Below are positions 32,797-41,575 of a stretch of 64,000 bases of DNA, piece by piece. Each line of letters begins with the position of its first letter. Position 1 is the first letter of the stretch. The notes below the pieces were generated by a model. The model did not search any database. It was not told the origin of the DNA and saw nothing but the letters and a program-made list of their open reading frames with translations. The translations under genes were made by a program, and so were the position numbers. The DNA is from Microbacterium sp. MM2322 (GTDB taxonomy: Bacteria; Actinomycetota; Actinomycetes; Actinomycetales; Microbacteriaceae), in the NCBI RefSeq assembly GCF_964186585.1, contig NZ_OZ075067.1, positions 2,046,001 to 2,110,000 on the forward strand, given 5' to 3'.

Positions 32797-33828
32797 ATGC
32801 ACGAGACGGACGTGATCGCCGTGATGGGAGCGTGCGGACCTGAACGGGCGATGTACGCCGAGCGCCTGAGTCTGGCGACGGGGAAGCCTCTCCTCCCGGC
32901 ATCCCGATTGTCCGCGGACGATCCGGCCGCCCAGGCCGCGGCGTTCCTGCCGTGGCTCGACCTCGGCGACGGTGTCATCGCCGAGTTCCCGGCCGATGCG
33001 TCGGTCCTCGAGGTCATCGGCACTCTCGCCGAGCACGACAACGGGCTGCAGCTCACCGGGGTCGTCTGCATCGTCGACGCGCCTCACCTCGTCGACGACC
33101 TCCGCCGCGAGACGTACGCCGGCGCTCCCGATCCGGACGAGACGGGGATGCCGCGGACGCGCTACACCGCCCACGCCTTGCTCACGGTCCAGCAGCTCGA
33201 GTACGCCTCGACGATCGTGCTCGTGAACTGGGCGGGGCTGTCGACGCCCGACCTGTCGATCACGATGGCGCTCGTGAGTCATCTCGCGCCCTCGGCGCGA
33301 CTGCGGCTGCATCAGGAGGCGACTGGCCCGCTGCCCGCCGCGGGCACGCACCGACACCATCAGGAGGCGCCGGGGTGGGTGCAGCTGCTGAACGGCGAGT
33401 TCGCGCCGCACATGACCGACTCGCGGATCAGTGCTTTCCGGTACGAGAACGTCCGTCCGCTGCATCCGGGCCGCTTGACCGCGCTTCTGGACGAGCGGAT
33501 CGAGAGTGGACAGTTCGGCTTCGTCGTCCGCTCGGCGGGGTTCTGCCGCTTCGCGACCCGCTCGCACACGGTCGCGCAGTGGGATCACGTGGGCTCGATG
33601 ATCGCCTTCTCACCCGTGCAGGTCGACGACGGGATGACCGAGGCGGAAGGCCTCCTGGCCGTCGGAGAGGACCTCGCGTTCATCGGCCTCGATCTGCACC
33701 ACCGCGCACTCCGCATCGCGCTCGACGAGACCGCCCTGACGGATGATGAGCTGGCGGCAGGGCCGGCAGCCTGGGCGGAGTTCGAGGATCCGTTCCCGGT
33801 GTGGCAGGTGACGCGCAGCGGGGAGTGA
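32797..33828 (+). CDS. CobW/COG0523 family protein with degenerate P-loop
   Basis: A 343-residue protein of the COG0523 family, GTPases that deliver zinc or other metals. The family C-terminal CobW_C domain is present (FVVRSAGFCRFATRSHTVAQ then WDHVGSMIAFSP). The N-terminal G domain is altered: where GxxGxGKT should be, it reads VMGACGPERAMYAERL, with no Lys of Walker A. A strand VVCIVDAPHLVDDL corresponds to the GTPase VDA motif. It may not hydrolyse GTP. Context with zinc-free bL36, a Zur-like box and a zinc sensor points to a zinc-starvation role. Confidence 0.85.
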   Translation: MHETDVIAVMGACGPERAMYAERLSLATGKPLLPASRLSADDPAAQAAAFLPWLDLGDGVIAEFPADASVLEVIGTLAEHDNGLQLTGVVCIVDAPHLVDDLRRETYAGAPDPDETGMPRTRYTAHALLTVQQLEYASTIVLVNWAGLSTPDLSITMALVSHLAPSARLRLHQEATGPLPAAGTHRHHQEAPGWVQLLNGEFAPHMTDSRISAFRYENVRPLHPGRLTALLDERIESGQFGFVVRSAGFCRFATRSHTVAQWDHVGSMIAFSPVQVDDGMTEAEGLLAVGEDLAFIGLDLHHRALRIALDETALTDDELAAGPAAWAEFEDPFPVWQVTRSGE

Positions 33829-33838
33829 GCGGACAGCA

Positions 33839-33877
33839 CGACGGCGAGGCCACGGAGTCCGTGGAACCTCGCCGTCG
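33839..33877. terminator. bidirectional hairpin terminator
   Basis: An 11-bp perfect stem (CGACGGCGAGG with CCTCGCCGTCG) enclosing a second small hairpin (CCACGG-agt-CCGTGG), lying between the convergent CobW-like and ArsR genes. Confidence 0.75.
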
Positions 33878-33888
33878 ATGGGGAGGGG

Positions 33889-34044
33889 TCAGTGCTCGTC
33901 GTAGTGGTCGCCGTGCTCGGCGTGCTTGTGACCGTCGTGCAGGTAGTCGACGTGACCATCGTGCTCGACCGTCTCGTGACCGCAGGCGGCGCCGTGGGCG
34001 TGCTCGGCGACCGTGTGCTCTGCGTGGACTTCTTCCGTGCTCAT
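33889..34044 (-). CDS. histidine-rich small protein, internal start within the ArsR gene
   Basis: Fifty-one residues, MSTEEVHAEHTVAEHAHGAA and onward, ending HAEHGDHYDEH. The internal ATG at 34044 has AAGGAG 5 bases upstream, so it can be translated on its own. Stand-alone His-rich peptides of this type (often labelled zinc transporter permease) follow ArsR-type zinc sensors in actinobacteria. It would act as a zinc store or chaperone. It shares frame with the ArsR fusion, so both long and short products are possible. Confidence 0.6.
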   Translation of the reverse strand: MSTEEVHAEHTVAEHAHGAACGHETVEHDGHVDYLHDGHKHAEHGDHYDEH

Positions 34045-34359
34045 GTTGTCTCCTTGGGGGGGTGTTTCGTCGGTGGCGTCGGATTCGCGGACATGGATGA
34101 GAGCGTCGGTGATCACGTGCAGGACGTGCTCGTCGGCGAGGCGATACTCGCTCGACCTGCCGTCACGTGTCACTTCGACCAGCCCCACCTGCCGCAGCGT
34201 CCGGAGATGCTGCGAGACGAGGGGTTGAGTCAGCCCCGTCGCTTCCACGAGCGCACCGACGACCAGGGGGCCGTCGGCGAGTGTCGCGAGCAGGCCGAGT
34301 CGGGACTCGTTTCCGAGCACCTTGAACAGGTCAGCTGCCGCCGCGATCTCTTTCGCCAC
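33889..34359 (-). CDS. ArsR/SmtB zinc-sensor repressor fused to a histidine-rich tail
   Basis: A 156-residue protein. Residues 8-75 are an ArsR winged helix (LFKVLGNESRLGLLATLADG, then LTQPLVSQHLRTLRQVGLVE). The alpha-5 metal site is complete: Asp76-x-His78-x10-His89-x2-Glu92, the SmtB/CzrA zinc pattern. From residue 106 a 51-residue His-rich segment follows (15 His, 1 Cys), which also has its own ATG and AAGGAG. The join depends on a run of seven C: with six, the ArsR frame would end at a TGA overlapping that ATG. It probably represses a zinc efflux or uptake gene. Confidence 0.85.
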   Translation of the reverse strand: MAKEIAAAADLFKVLGNESRLGLLATLADGPLVVGALVEATGLTQPLVSQHLRTLRQVGLVEVTRDGRSSEYRLADEHVLHVITDALIHVRESDATDETPPQGDNMSTEEVHAEHTVAEHAHGAACGHETVEHDGHVDYLHDGHKHAEHGDHYDEH

Positions 34360-34442
34360 GCCTCAAGACTCGCTCACACATAGTGATATTGCAATGTATT
34401 TATGTAATTGAGAGTGATCCTCATGACACACGTGACGCCGAG

Positions 34443-37400
34443 TCATTGGAAGTCTCGCGAGCGGTGCGTCACCCCCACTCGCAGATCTTCGAACGCATCG
34501 GCAACGAGGTTGGTCACCCCCTCGGGAGAGCGCTCCAGCATGCCGCGCGCGATGAGCGCGGGACTGTCGCGCAGGATGCGGCGGTACCTGTTCCACACTC
34601 CGACCGAGCAGATCACGTTCATCACGCCGTGCTCGTCTTCGAGGTTCAGGAAGGTGATGCCGGATGCCGTCGCCGGCCGCTGCCGGTGCGTCACCAGACC
34701 CGAGACCTCGATGCGACGGCCGACCTCGTGCTCGCGCATGCCGCGGGACGTGATCACCCCGCGCGCGTCGAGCTGCGACCGGTAGTGCGTCAGCGGATGG
34801 TCGTCGGCGGAGACCCCCGTCGCCCACAGGTCGGCGGCGAGCACGTCGTAGCTCGACTGGTCGGGGAACAGCGGCGGCTGCACCGACACGAGCGAGCCCT
34901 CGAGGAACTCCAGCCGGTCCTGCGCGGCATCCCCTGCCAGCCAGATGCCCTCGCGCCGGGTGATCCCGAGGCTCTCGAACGCCCCCGCCGTCGAGAGCGC
35001 CTCGAGGTGCGCCGCCGTCGCGCCGGTGCGCCGCACGAGGTCGCGCAGGTCCCGATACGGACCGGATGCCTCCCGTTCCGTCACGATCTTCGTCGTCAGC
35101 GGCACGCCGATCCCCGTGATCGAGGCGAGCCCCAGCCGAACCGCGAACTCCCCATCGCGCCGGTGCGCCGCCGACTCGTCGGGCAGCGACCGGTCGAAGG
35201 TCGGCACGGGCGGTTGGATGCGGTCGGTGCACGAGTCCCTGCCCGTCGGGGCACGGCGGTGCCCGGCATCCGGGGGCGCGGCATCCGGGGGCGCGGCATC
35301 CCGGGGCGCGGCATCCGCGCCTGTCGCAAATCGAGGAGATGACGGTTCCCGAGGAGCGAAACCCGCGAATCCCTCCTCGGGACGCTCCATCTCCTCGCGA
35401 AGCGACACCCCGTCCGCATCCGACACCGGCTCCAGCCCCGCTTCGACCCCCGACGCGTGCAAGTCGGGACGCCGCACCTCGACCCCGTGCCGGCGCGCGT
35501 CGGCGGTCAGGGTCGCGGGCGAGTAGAAACCCATCGGCTGCGCACGCAGGAGGGCGGCCAGGAATGCCGCCGGGTAGTGCAGTTTCAGCCACGACGACGC
35601 GTAGACGAGCAGCCCGAACGACAGCGAGTGGCTCTCGGCGAAGCCGAAGTTCGCGAACGCCTGGATCTTCACGTAGATGTCGTCGGCGGCCGTTCCGGTC
35701 AGGCCGTTTCGTGCCATGCCCTCGTAGAGCTTCTTCTTCAGCGAGTCGATCCGCTCGATACCGCGCTTCGATCCCATCGCACGGCGAAGCAGGTCGGCAT
35801 CCTCCCCCGACAGGTCGCCGATCGCCATGCCCATCTGCATGAGCTGCTCCTGGAACACCGGAATGCCGAGGGTCCGCTCCAGCACCGGCTTCAGCTTCGG
35901 ATGCGCGTACGTGACCGGCTCGTCGCCGAGCTTGCGCCGCACGAACGGGTGCACCGCCCCGCCCTGGATCGGTCCCGGGCGGATCAGTGCGATCTCGACC
36001 ACGAGGTCGTAGAACTTCCGCGGCTGGAGGCGCGGCAGCAACCCCATCTGCGCGCGGGATTCGACCTGGAACACCCCGATCGAGTCGGCGCGGCACAGCA
36101 TGTCGTAGACCGCGGCCTCCTCCTTCGGCATCGCGTCGAGTGACCACCGCTCCCCCGTCGCCGCCTCGATCATGTCGAAGCAGTACTGCAGGGCGGCGAG
36201 CATCCCGAGCCCCAGCAGGTCGAACTTCACGAGCCCCATCCACGCCGCGTCGTCTTTGTCCCACTGGATGACGGTGCGGTTCTCCATGCGCGCGTGCTCG
36301 ATCGGCACGACCTCGCCGACCGGCCGGTCTGTCAGCACCATCCCGCCCGAGTGGATGCCGAGGTGCCGAGGCGCCTTCAACAGCTCACCCGCGTACTCGA
36401 CGACCCGGTCGGGGATGTCGTGATCGCCCGGGGTGTCGAGCGTCGCCCCCTCCCCACGCCCACTCCACGCATCGCTGTCGCGCTGCGCGGAGCCTCCGGG
36501 CGCGTGGGCCCAGCGCTCGATCTGCTTCGACCAGGCATCCTGCTGCCCCGGCGAGTGTCCGAGCGCTTTCGCCATGTCGCGGATCGCGTTCTTCGGCCGG
36601 TACTGGATCACGTTGGCGACCTGCGCCGCCCGCTCGCGCCCGTAGGTCTCGTAGACCCACTGGATGATCTCTTCACGCCGGTCCGAGTCGAAGTCGACGT
36701 CGATGTCGGGCTCCTCGTCGCGCAGCGCCGACAGGAACCGTTCGAACGGCAGGTCGTAGAAGATCGAGTCGATCGCGGTGATGTCGAGCAGATAGCAGAC
36801 GGCACTGTTCGCGGCGGATCCCCGCCCCTGACACAGGATGCCGCGGCGTCGCGCCTCCTGCACGATCCCGTGCACGATGAGGAAGTACCCCGGGAAGTCC
36901 TTCTGCTCGATGACTCCCAGCTCCTTCTCGATGCGCGCGCGGTTCGCGTCGGTGGCATCCGGATACTTGCGGGGTACCGCTTCCCACACCAGGTGCCGGA
37001 GCCACGTCATCGGCGTGTGCCCCTCGGGAACCTGCATCTTCGGAAGCGCGGGCTTCGCGCGGCGCAGGGGGAACGCGAGCTCGTCGGCGAGCGCGACGGT
37101 CCGCGCCACCGCCCCCGGGTACCGCCGAAAGCGCCGTGCCATCTCGGCGCCCGACCGCAGGTGCGCGCTCGCGTGCGCGGGCAGCCACCCGTCGAGCTCG
37201 TCGAGCCCGCGGTTCGCACGCACCGCCGCGACCGCCGCGGCGAGGTGCACCTTCTCGGGCACGGCGTAGTGCACGTTGTTCGACGCGATGACCGGCAGCC
37301 CCCGCTCGGCGGCGAGCGCGGCGAGCGCGTCGTTGTCGCGCGAGTCGGTCGGGGCGCCCTGGTCGATGAGCTCGACATCGATCCGTTCCGCCCCGAACAG

Positions 37401-38060
37401 GTCGACGAGTCGGTCGAGCTCGTAGGCGGCGGCATCCACCCCGTCGACGGCGAGCGCCTGCCGGACGGCGCCCTTGCGGCATCCGGTCAGCACCTGCCAG
37501 TGCCCTCCGGCGCGGTCGGCGAGGTCGTGCAGGTCGTAGACCGGGCGCCCCTTCTCACCGCCCGACAACTGTGCGTGCGTGATGGCTGCGGCGAGCCGGT
37601 GATAGCCCTCCTCGCCACGCGCGAGCACCAGCAGATGACTGCCGTGCGGGTCGGGCTCGCCGCTCTGCGGACCGGGGAGCCCCAGCGACAGCTCGGCGCC
37701 GAAGACGGTCTGCAGCTGCAGGTGCTCGGCGGCTTCGGCGAACCGGACGATCCCGTAGAACCCGTCGTGGTCGGTGATCGCGAGGGCGTGGAGGCCAAGG
37801 CGCTCCGCCTCTTCGACGAGGTCCTCGGGTGAGGACGCGCCGTCGAGGAACGAGAACGACGAGTGCGCGTGCAGTTCTGCGTACGGCACCGCATCGACCG
37901 GACGCTCGATCTCGGGCGTGCGGTACTTACCGCGCTTGTGCGACCACGCCGGACTGTCGCCGCCGTCGGCTCCCGCCGGCGCTCCCTCGGGGCGGCGGCG
38001 GTCACTGAGGATCCGTTCCATCTCGGACCACGAGACCGACGGGTTGTTGCCCCACCCCAT
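34443..38060 (-). CDS. dnaE2: error-prone DNA polymerase DnaE2 (ImuC)
   Basis: A 1205-residue C-family polymerase alpha subunit. An N-terminal PHP domain begins YAELHAHSSFSFLDGASSPE; the palm carries CQGRGSAANSAVCYLLDITA and the catalytic acidic triplet in PDIDVDFDSDRR; an OB domain (IEVSGLVTHRQRPATASGIT) lies near the C-terminus. Size and lack of a replicative C-terminal clamp tail fit DnaE2. It acts with ImuA and ImuB in SOS mutagenesis. It follows imuB with a one-base TGATG overlap. A Pro/Ala-rich insert at about residues 905-945 contains a tandem repeat. The stop is followed closely by convergent-free sequence. Confidence 0.93.
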   Translation of the reverse strand: MGWGNNPSVSWSEMERILSDRRRPEGAPAGADGGDSPAWSHKRGKYRTPEIERPVDAVPYAELHAHSSFSFLDGASSPEDLVEEAERLGLHALAITDHDGFYGIVRFAEAAEHLQLQTVFGAELSLGLPGPQSGEPDPHGSHLLVLARGEEGYHRLAAAITHAQLSGGEKGRPVYDLHDLADRAGGHWQVLTGCRKGAVRQALAVDGVDAAAYELDRLVDLFGAERIDVELIDQGAPTDSRDNDALAALAAERGLPVIASNNVHYAVPEKVHLAAAVAAVRANRGLDELDGWLPAHASAHLRSGAEMARRFRRYPGAVARTVALADELAFPLRRAKPALPKMQVPEGHTPMTWLRHLVWEAVPRKYPDATDANRARIEKELGVIEQKDFPGYFLIVHGIVQEARRRGILCQGRGSAANSAVCYLLDITAIDSIFYDLPFERFLSALRDEEPDIDVDFDSDRREEIIQWVYETYGRERAAQVANVIQYRPKNAIRDMAKALGHSPGQQDAWSKQIERWAHAPGGSAQRDSDAWSGRGEGATLDTPGDHDIPDRVVEYAGELLKAPRHLGIHSGGMVLTDRPVGEVVPIEHARMENRTVIQWDKDDAAWMGLVKFDLLGLGMLAALQYCFDMIEAATGERWSLDAMPKEEAAVYDMLCRADSIGVFQVESRAQMGLLPRLQPRKFYDLVVEIALIRPGPIQGGAVHPFVRRKLGDEPVTYAHPKLKPVLERTLGIPVFQEQLMQMGMAIGDLSGEDADLLRRAMGSKRGIERIDSLKKKLYEGMARNGLTGTAADDIYVKIQAFANFGFAESHSLSFGLLVYASSWLKLHYPAAFLAALLRAQPMGFYSPATLTADARRHGVEVRRPDLHASGVEAGLEPVSDADGVSLREEMERPEEGFAGFAPREPSSPRFATGADAAPRDAAPPDAAPPDAGHRRAPTGRDSCTDRIQPPVPTFDRSLPDESAAHRRDGEFAVRLGLASITGIGVPLTTKIVTEREASGPYRDLRDLVRRTGATAAHLEALSTAGAFESLGITRREGIWLAGDAAQDRLEFLEGSLVSVQPPLFPDQSSYDVLAADLWATGVSADDHPLTHYRSQLDARGVITSRGMREHEVGRRIEVSGLVTHRQRPATASGITFLNLEDEHGVMNVICSVGVWNRYRRILRDSPALIARGMLERSPEGVTNLVADAFEDLRVGVTHRSRDFQ
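35266..35310. repeat. 15-bp tandem repeat inside dnaE2 linker
   Basis: Three contiguous copies of gcatccgggggcgcg (the third has one change), partially continued by a fourth. They encode a Pro-Asp-Ala-Ala linker on the minus strand (DAAPRDAAPPDAAPPDAG). The unit is a multiple of three, so changes in copy number keep frame. Confidence 0.85.
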
Positions 38061-39661
38061 CAGTCGTACCTGCCCTCGGCATGCCAGACGCCCTCTTCGC
38101 AGACGAGCAGCCAGGCCGTCTGCGCCTCGTCGACGATCTGGAACCGATGCGCGCGGCGGGCGCGTGCGGCATCCCACCCCCGCTCCATGACCGGCCACGG
38201 TCCCGCCCACGACTCGATGCGGCGCGGATGCCGGGGCTTGCGCGCCCCCGACGCGTCCGGCGCTCCGGGGAGGATCAGCGCGACCGGCTCGGCCGTCAGC
38301 TCTCCCCGCCCGTCGACGGCGACCATGTCGTCGTCGTGGTCGATCACCGCAACCGGCACGGGTTCGGGGAAGACGGTCGCCGGCAACGGATCGGGCAGGC
38401 TCCCCGGCCACGGCCGCGCCCGCTCGGCGATGACGGCTCGGTCCCCCCTGCTTCCGCCGTCTCCCCAGGGCACGAGCACCTGCCGCTCGGCGAGCCACCG
38501 GCCGCCACCGAGCACCGGGGTGACGACCCCGGTGTGCCCGAGCATCGCCTGCACGCGCGACAGCGCCGAGTGCACGCGTTCTTCCGGCCCCGAACCGAAC
38601 AGCCCCGTCACGTGATGGGATGCCGCATCCACCTTTTCGGGCGCGATCCGCACCTTCGCGACGGCGCTCTTGAGCCCGCGCTCGGCGAGCTGCCAGCGCA
38701 CCCGGTCGACGACGGCAGCGGCATCGAACGCGCCTGGATGCAGCCACACCCGCTCGCTGTGATCGCCCCGGTCGCCCGTCAGCGCGACGCGCAGCTCGGT
38801 GCAGACGAGGTCGACGGCGCCGAGCCCCGAGATGAACTGCTCAGCCGCGAGGCGCACGCCGAACGCGACTTGGTCGGCGATCTCGAGCGGCGGCTCGAAG
38901 CTCACCTCGCGGTCGAGCTCGGGCGGTGGGGTGCGCGGCTGCACGGTTTGCGAGTCGAGCCCGGACGCGAGCGCGTGCAGCCGTGCCCCGCGGGGGCCGA
39001 GCCGCTCGACGAGCCGTTCGGGCGGAAGGGCGGCCAGCTGGCCGAGCGTGTGGATGCCGAGGCGCGCGAACAGACTCGCGACCGACTCGTCTTCGAGCGA
39101 AGCCACCGGCAGCGTCGACAGGAACGCGGCCGCCGCCCCCGGCGGGACGATCCGGAGCGGCGCGTCGACTCCCGTCGCCCGGGCTGCCTGCTCCGCCGTG
39201 AACGGACCGTCGCCGACACCCGCGCGCACGTCGTGCACGCCGAGCTCGGCGAGCGCGCCGGTCAGCGCGGTCGCCGCACCCGCTTCGCCGCCGTAGAACC
39301 GGGCGGGTCCCTTCACCCGCAGCGCGCAGAGCCCCGGCTCGCGCAGCTGCACACCCGGCGCGATCTCCTCGAGCCGGGCGATGAGCGGCGCGAACGTGCG
39401 GTGGTCGCGGGCGTCGTCGGCGTCGACCACCTGGAGCTGCGGACATCGCGCCTGCGCGTCGCGGCGCCGCATCCCCCGGCGCACCCCGTCGGCACGCGCG
39501 GTCGGCGAGGTCGCGGCGACCGTCCCCTTCGCGAAGACGGCGATCGGCTGGTCGACCTCGGCGAGCCCCTCGAGCCCGAGCGCGATGACCGGCCAGTCGG
39601 GCACCCAGACGACGAGGCTCCGCACCGGCTCGGTTCCGGTGTCGACGAGCGCAGGATCCAT
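38060..39661 (-). CDS. imuB: Y-family polymerase-like protein ImuB
   Basis: A 533-residue protein of the ImuB subgroup: VVWVPDWPVIALGLEGL begins the Y-family fold, GMRRRDAQARCPQLQVVDAD follows, and HTLGQLAALPPERLVERLG is the helix-hairpin-helix region. The acidic catalytic residues of active Y polymerases are lacking, as expected for ImuB, which is a scaffold that recruits DnaE2 to the clamp. It overlaps imuA upstream and dnaE2 downstream, each by one base (TGATG). Confidence 0.92.
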   Translation of the reverse strand: MDPALVDTGTEPVRSLVVWVPDWPVIALGLEGLAEVDQPIAVFAKGTVAATSPTARADGVRRGMRRRDAQARCPQLQVVDADDARDHRTFAPLIARLEEIAPGVQLREPGLCALRVKGPARFYGGEAGAATALTGALAELGVHDVRAGVGDGPFTAEQAARATGVDAPLRIVPPGAAAAFLSTLPVASLEDESVASLFARLGIHTLGQLAALPPERLVERLGPRGARLHALASGLDSQTVQPRTPPPELDREVSFEPPLEIADQVAFGVRLAAEQFISGLGAVDLVCTELRVALTGDRGDHSERVWLHPGAFDAAAVVDRVRWQLAERGLKSAVAKVRIAPEKVDAASHHVTGLFGSGPEERVHSALSRVQAMLGHTGVVTPVLGGGRWLAERQVLVPWGDGGSRGDRAVIAERARPWPGSLPDPLPATVFPEPVPVAVIDHDDDMVAVDGRGELTAEPVALILPGAPDASGARKPRHPRRIESWAGPWPVMERGWDAARARRAHRFQIVDEAQTAWLLVCEEGVWHAEGRYD

Positions 39662-40347
39662 CAGCTCACCGCCCGCATCGGCAGGTCGACGATCGGCGCG
39701 ACGGGCTGCGCGCGCACCGCGATCGCGCCGTCGGGGGCGGGCAGCAGCATCCGTGACGACCGCGGCACCGGAAAGCGCCGGCTCGTCACCGTGACGGTCA
39801 ACTCTCGATCCGACAGCACCCCGTACCCGTCGCCGAGCCCCGACCAGCGGGCGTCGGTCACGTCGATCATCGCCTCGGTCTGCGGCCACGGCCCCTGCAC
39901 GAGCAGCACGACCCCGCGCTCCCGCATGCGCGCCGCGAGCCGCGAGATGTCGGCATCCTTCGCCCGGGTCGGCGGCCGCACCGCGACGACCGGCAGCACA
40001 TCGGCGATCGTCGCCGTCACGGCGAGCCAGCGCGGTCCCGGCTCGGGGATCAGCACGAGGTGCGTCAGGTCGACGCCCGCCTTCTCGGCCGCCTCGGCGC
40101 CGAACCCCGGCATCCCGACTACCCCGCACCAGCTGCCCGTCTGCGACGGCTGCGCCAACAGGCCGAACAGCAGCGACATCGAGCCGCCGATCGAATACGA
40201 CGATCCGGGACGCAGTCCCCCGCCCGGCAGCAGATCGGCCAGGGCAGGATGGGTGGGAAGGGGCGGCGCGTCGAGCTTGCGCCCCTGGATCTGAGCCATC
40301 TGCGCGCGCAGCCGCTGCACCTCTTGGGCAGTGGCGGTGCTTCGCAC
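39661..40347 (-). CDS. imuA: ImuA (RecA/SulA-like mutasome component)
   Basis: A 228-residue protein with a RecA-like core: ALADLLPGGGLRPGSSYSIG as the degenerate P-loop region and LTHLVLIPEPGPRWLAVTAT later. Position directly before imuB-dnaE2 with a one-base overlap identifies it as the actinobacterial ImuA'. The GTG at 40347 is preferred because GAGGTGA lies 7 bases upstream; the GTG at 40359 sits inside that ribosome binding site. A LexA-like box is 23 bases upstream. Confidence 0.88.
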   Translation of the reverse strand: MRSTATAQEVQRLRAQMAQIQGRKLDAPPLPTHPALADLLPGGGLRPGSSYSIGGSMSLLFGLLAQPSQTGSWCGVVGMPGFGAEAAEKAGVDLTHLVLIPEPGPRWLAVTATIADVLPVVAVRPPTRAKDADISRLAARMRERGVVLLVQGPWPQTEAMIDVTDARWSGLGDGYGVLSDRELTVTVTSRRFPVPRSSRMLLPAPDGAIAVRAQPVAPIVDLPMRAVS

Positions 40348-40369
40348 GATGGATCTCACCTCGACATGG

Positions 40370-40385
40370 TAGAAGCTTTGTTCGA
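40370..40385 (-). promoter_or_regulatory. LexA (SOS) box upstream of imuA
   Basis: On the minus strand the site reads TCGAACAAAGCTTCTA, matching the actinobacterial LexA box TCGAACnnnnGTTCGA with a perfect left half and four of six in the right half. Its place just upstream of imuA-imuB-dnaE2 fits the known DNA-damage control of this cassette. Confidence 0.75.
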
Positions 40386-40476
40386 ATGACTCAAGCGGTC
40401 TACCTCGAAGATACGCACGGGTTCCGACATCGCCCGCGCCCGCCTTCCCCCACTCCGAACGAGCGGATGCCGAGCC

Positions 40477-41463
40477 TCAGTCCACCTGCTCACCCTGAAC
40501 GGCGTCGAGAACGCTCTGCCACTCCTCGGCGTACGCACCGACGCCCGTCGCATCCGTCGCCATCGAGGCCAGGCCCGGCGCGAGTCGCTCGATGAGGCCC
40601 GGTCCGATGCGACCGGGTCCGAGCGCGCCGAGGTGGGCGCGCATACCCGCGGTATCGAAGACCGGGGTGTACGGCGTCCGTGACGGTGCCCCCTTCCGCG
40701 GCGTGAAGAGTCGGACGCTCTTGTGCGAGTAGAAGACGCAGGCGTCGATGCTGAGGTCCTCACCGGTCCTGGCCTCGATGAGCCGGCGCAGCGCGAAGGC
40801 CTGCCTTCGGACCTGCACGCGCGGAGCCACGGAGTGCTTCTCCGAGGTACCGCTCGGGTCCGGGTGCCGTGTGATCGAGAGCCCCGTTCCCTGATCCTCT
40901 CGCCGCACCTGGATGGCGAACTCGCCGTCCGAACCGGCGTCGATCAGCGCGCCGAACGCCGCGTGCACGGACGACGGAGCGACCCCGTCGAACACGACAC
41001 CCTTCCAGTTCTTCGCCTCGATCACGATCACGCGGTCGTCCATGAGCAGCACATGATCGAGCTGCGTCACATATTTCGGCTGCTCCCGGCCACCCGTGGC
41101 GAAGACGATCCCCGAGAACAAGACGCCGTCGAGTCCGTGCGCCGACACCATCTCCAGGAGCTTCGCCCGACTCCCCACCTCCCACTTGAGGGACGCCGTG
41201 TAGGCCTGGTGGTAGCGAGCGACGAGAGCCTGGGATTCCTCTTTCTCCCGCCGTTCGGCCGCGACATCGGCGAGATGCGCTGCCGTACCCTCCTGCACGA
41301 CCTGCTGCAGATGCATCTCCCACTGCTGGCGCTCGGCGGAAGCCGTCTCGGCGAGACCCGCCAATCGACGCGTGTGCCGGCGGTGCGAGAACACCACCCA
41401 GGCAGCCAAGCCCACCACGAGGAATCCCAGAATCAGGAGTATTACCACCGTCGTCGTATCCAT
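40477..41463 (-). CDS. membrane-anchored NERD domain protein (nuclease-related)
   Basis: A 328-residue protein. One N-terminal membrane helix (VVILLILGFLVVGLAAWVVF), a coiled coil at about 30-90 and a NERD domain from about 95: LDHVLLMDDRVIVIEAKNWK carries the conserved D...ExK pattern of this nuclease-related fold. A C-terminal region (ACVFYSHKSVRLFTPRKGAP) completes it. The role of NERD proteins is not settled; DNA processing is assumed. ATG at 41463. Confidence 0.82.
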   Translation of the reverse strand: MDTTTVVILLILGFLVVGLAAWVVFSHRRHTRRLAGLAETASAERQQWEMHLQQVVQEGTAAHLADVAAERREKEESQALVARYHQAYTASLKWEVGSRAKLLEMVSAHGLDGVLFSGIVFATGGREQPKYVTQLDHVLLMDDRVIVIEAKNWKGVVFDGVAPSSVHAAFGALIDAGSDGEFAIQVRREDQGTGLSITRHPDPSGTSEKHSVAPRVQVRRQAFALRRLIEARTGEDLSIDACVFYSHKSVRLFTPRKGAPSRTPYTPVFDTAGMRAHLGALGPGRIGPGLIERLAPGLASMATDATGVGAYAEEWQSVLDAVQGEQVD

Positions 41464-41575
41464 GAAGCTCCTACGGGGCATCGGTCTCGATCGAGCCCCT
41501 CACGCTACGCGAGCGGCCTCCTGCGCGGGCGCACTCCCCACAACCCGCGTCAACGCGCAGACCGGATGCCGGGGC

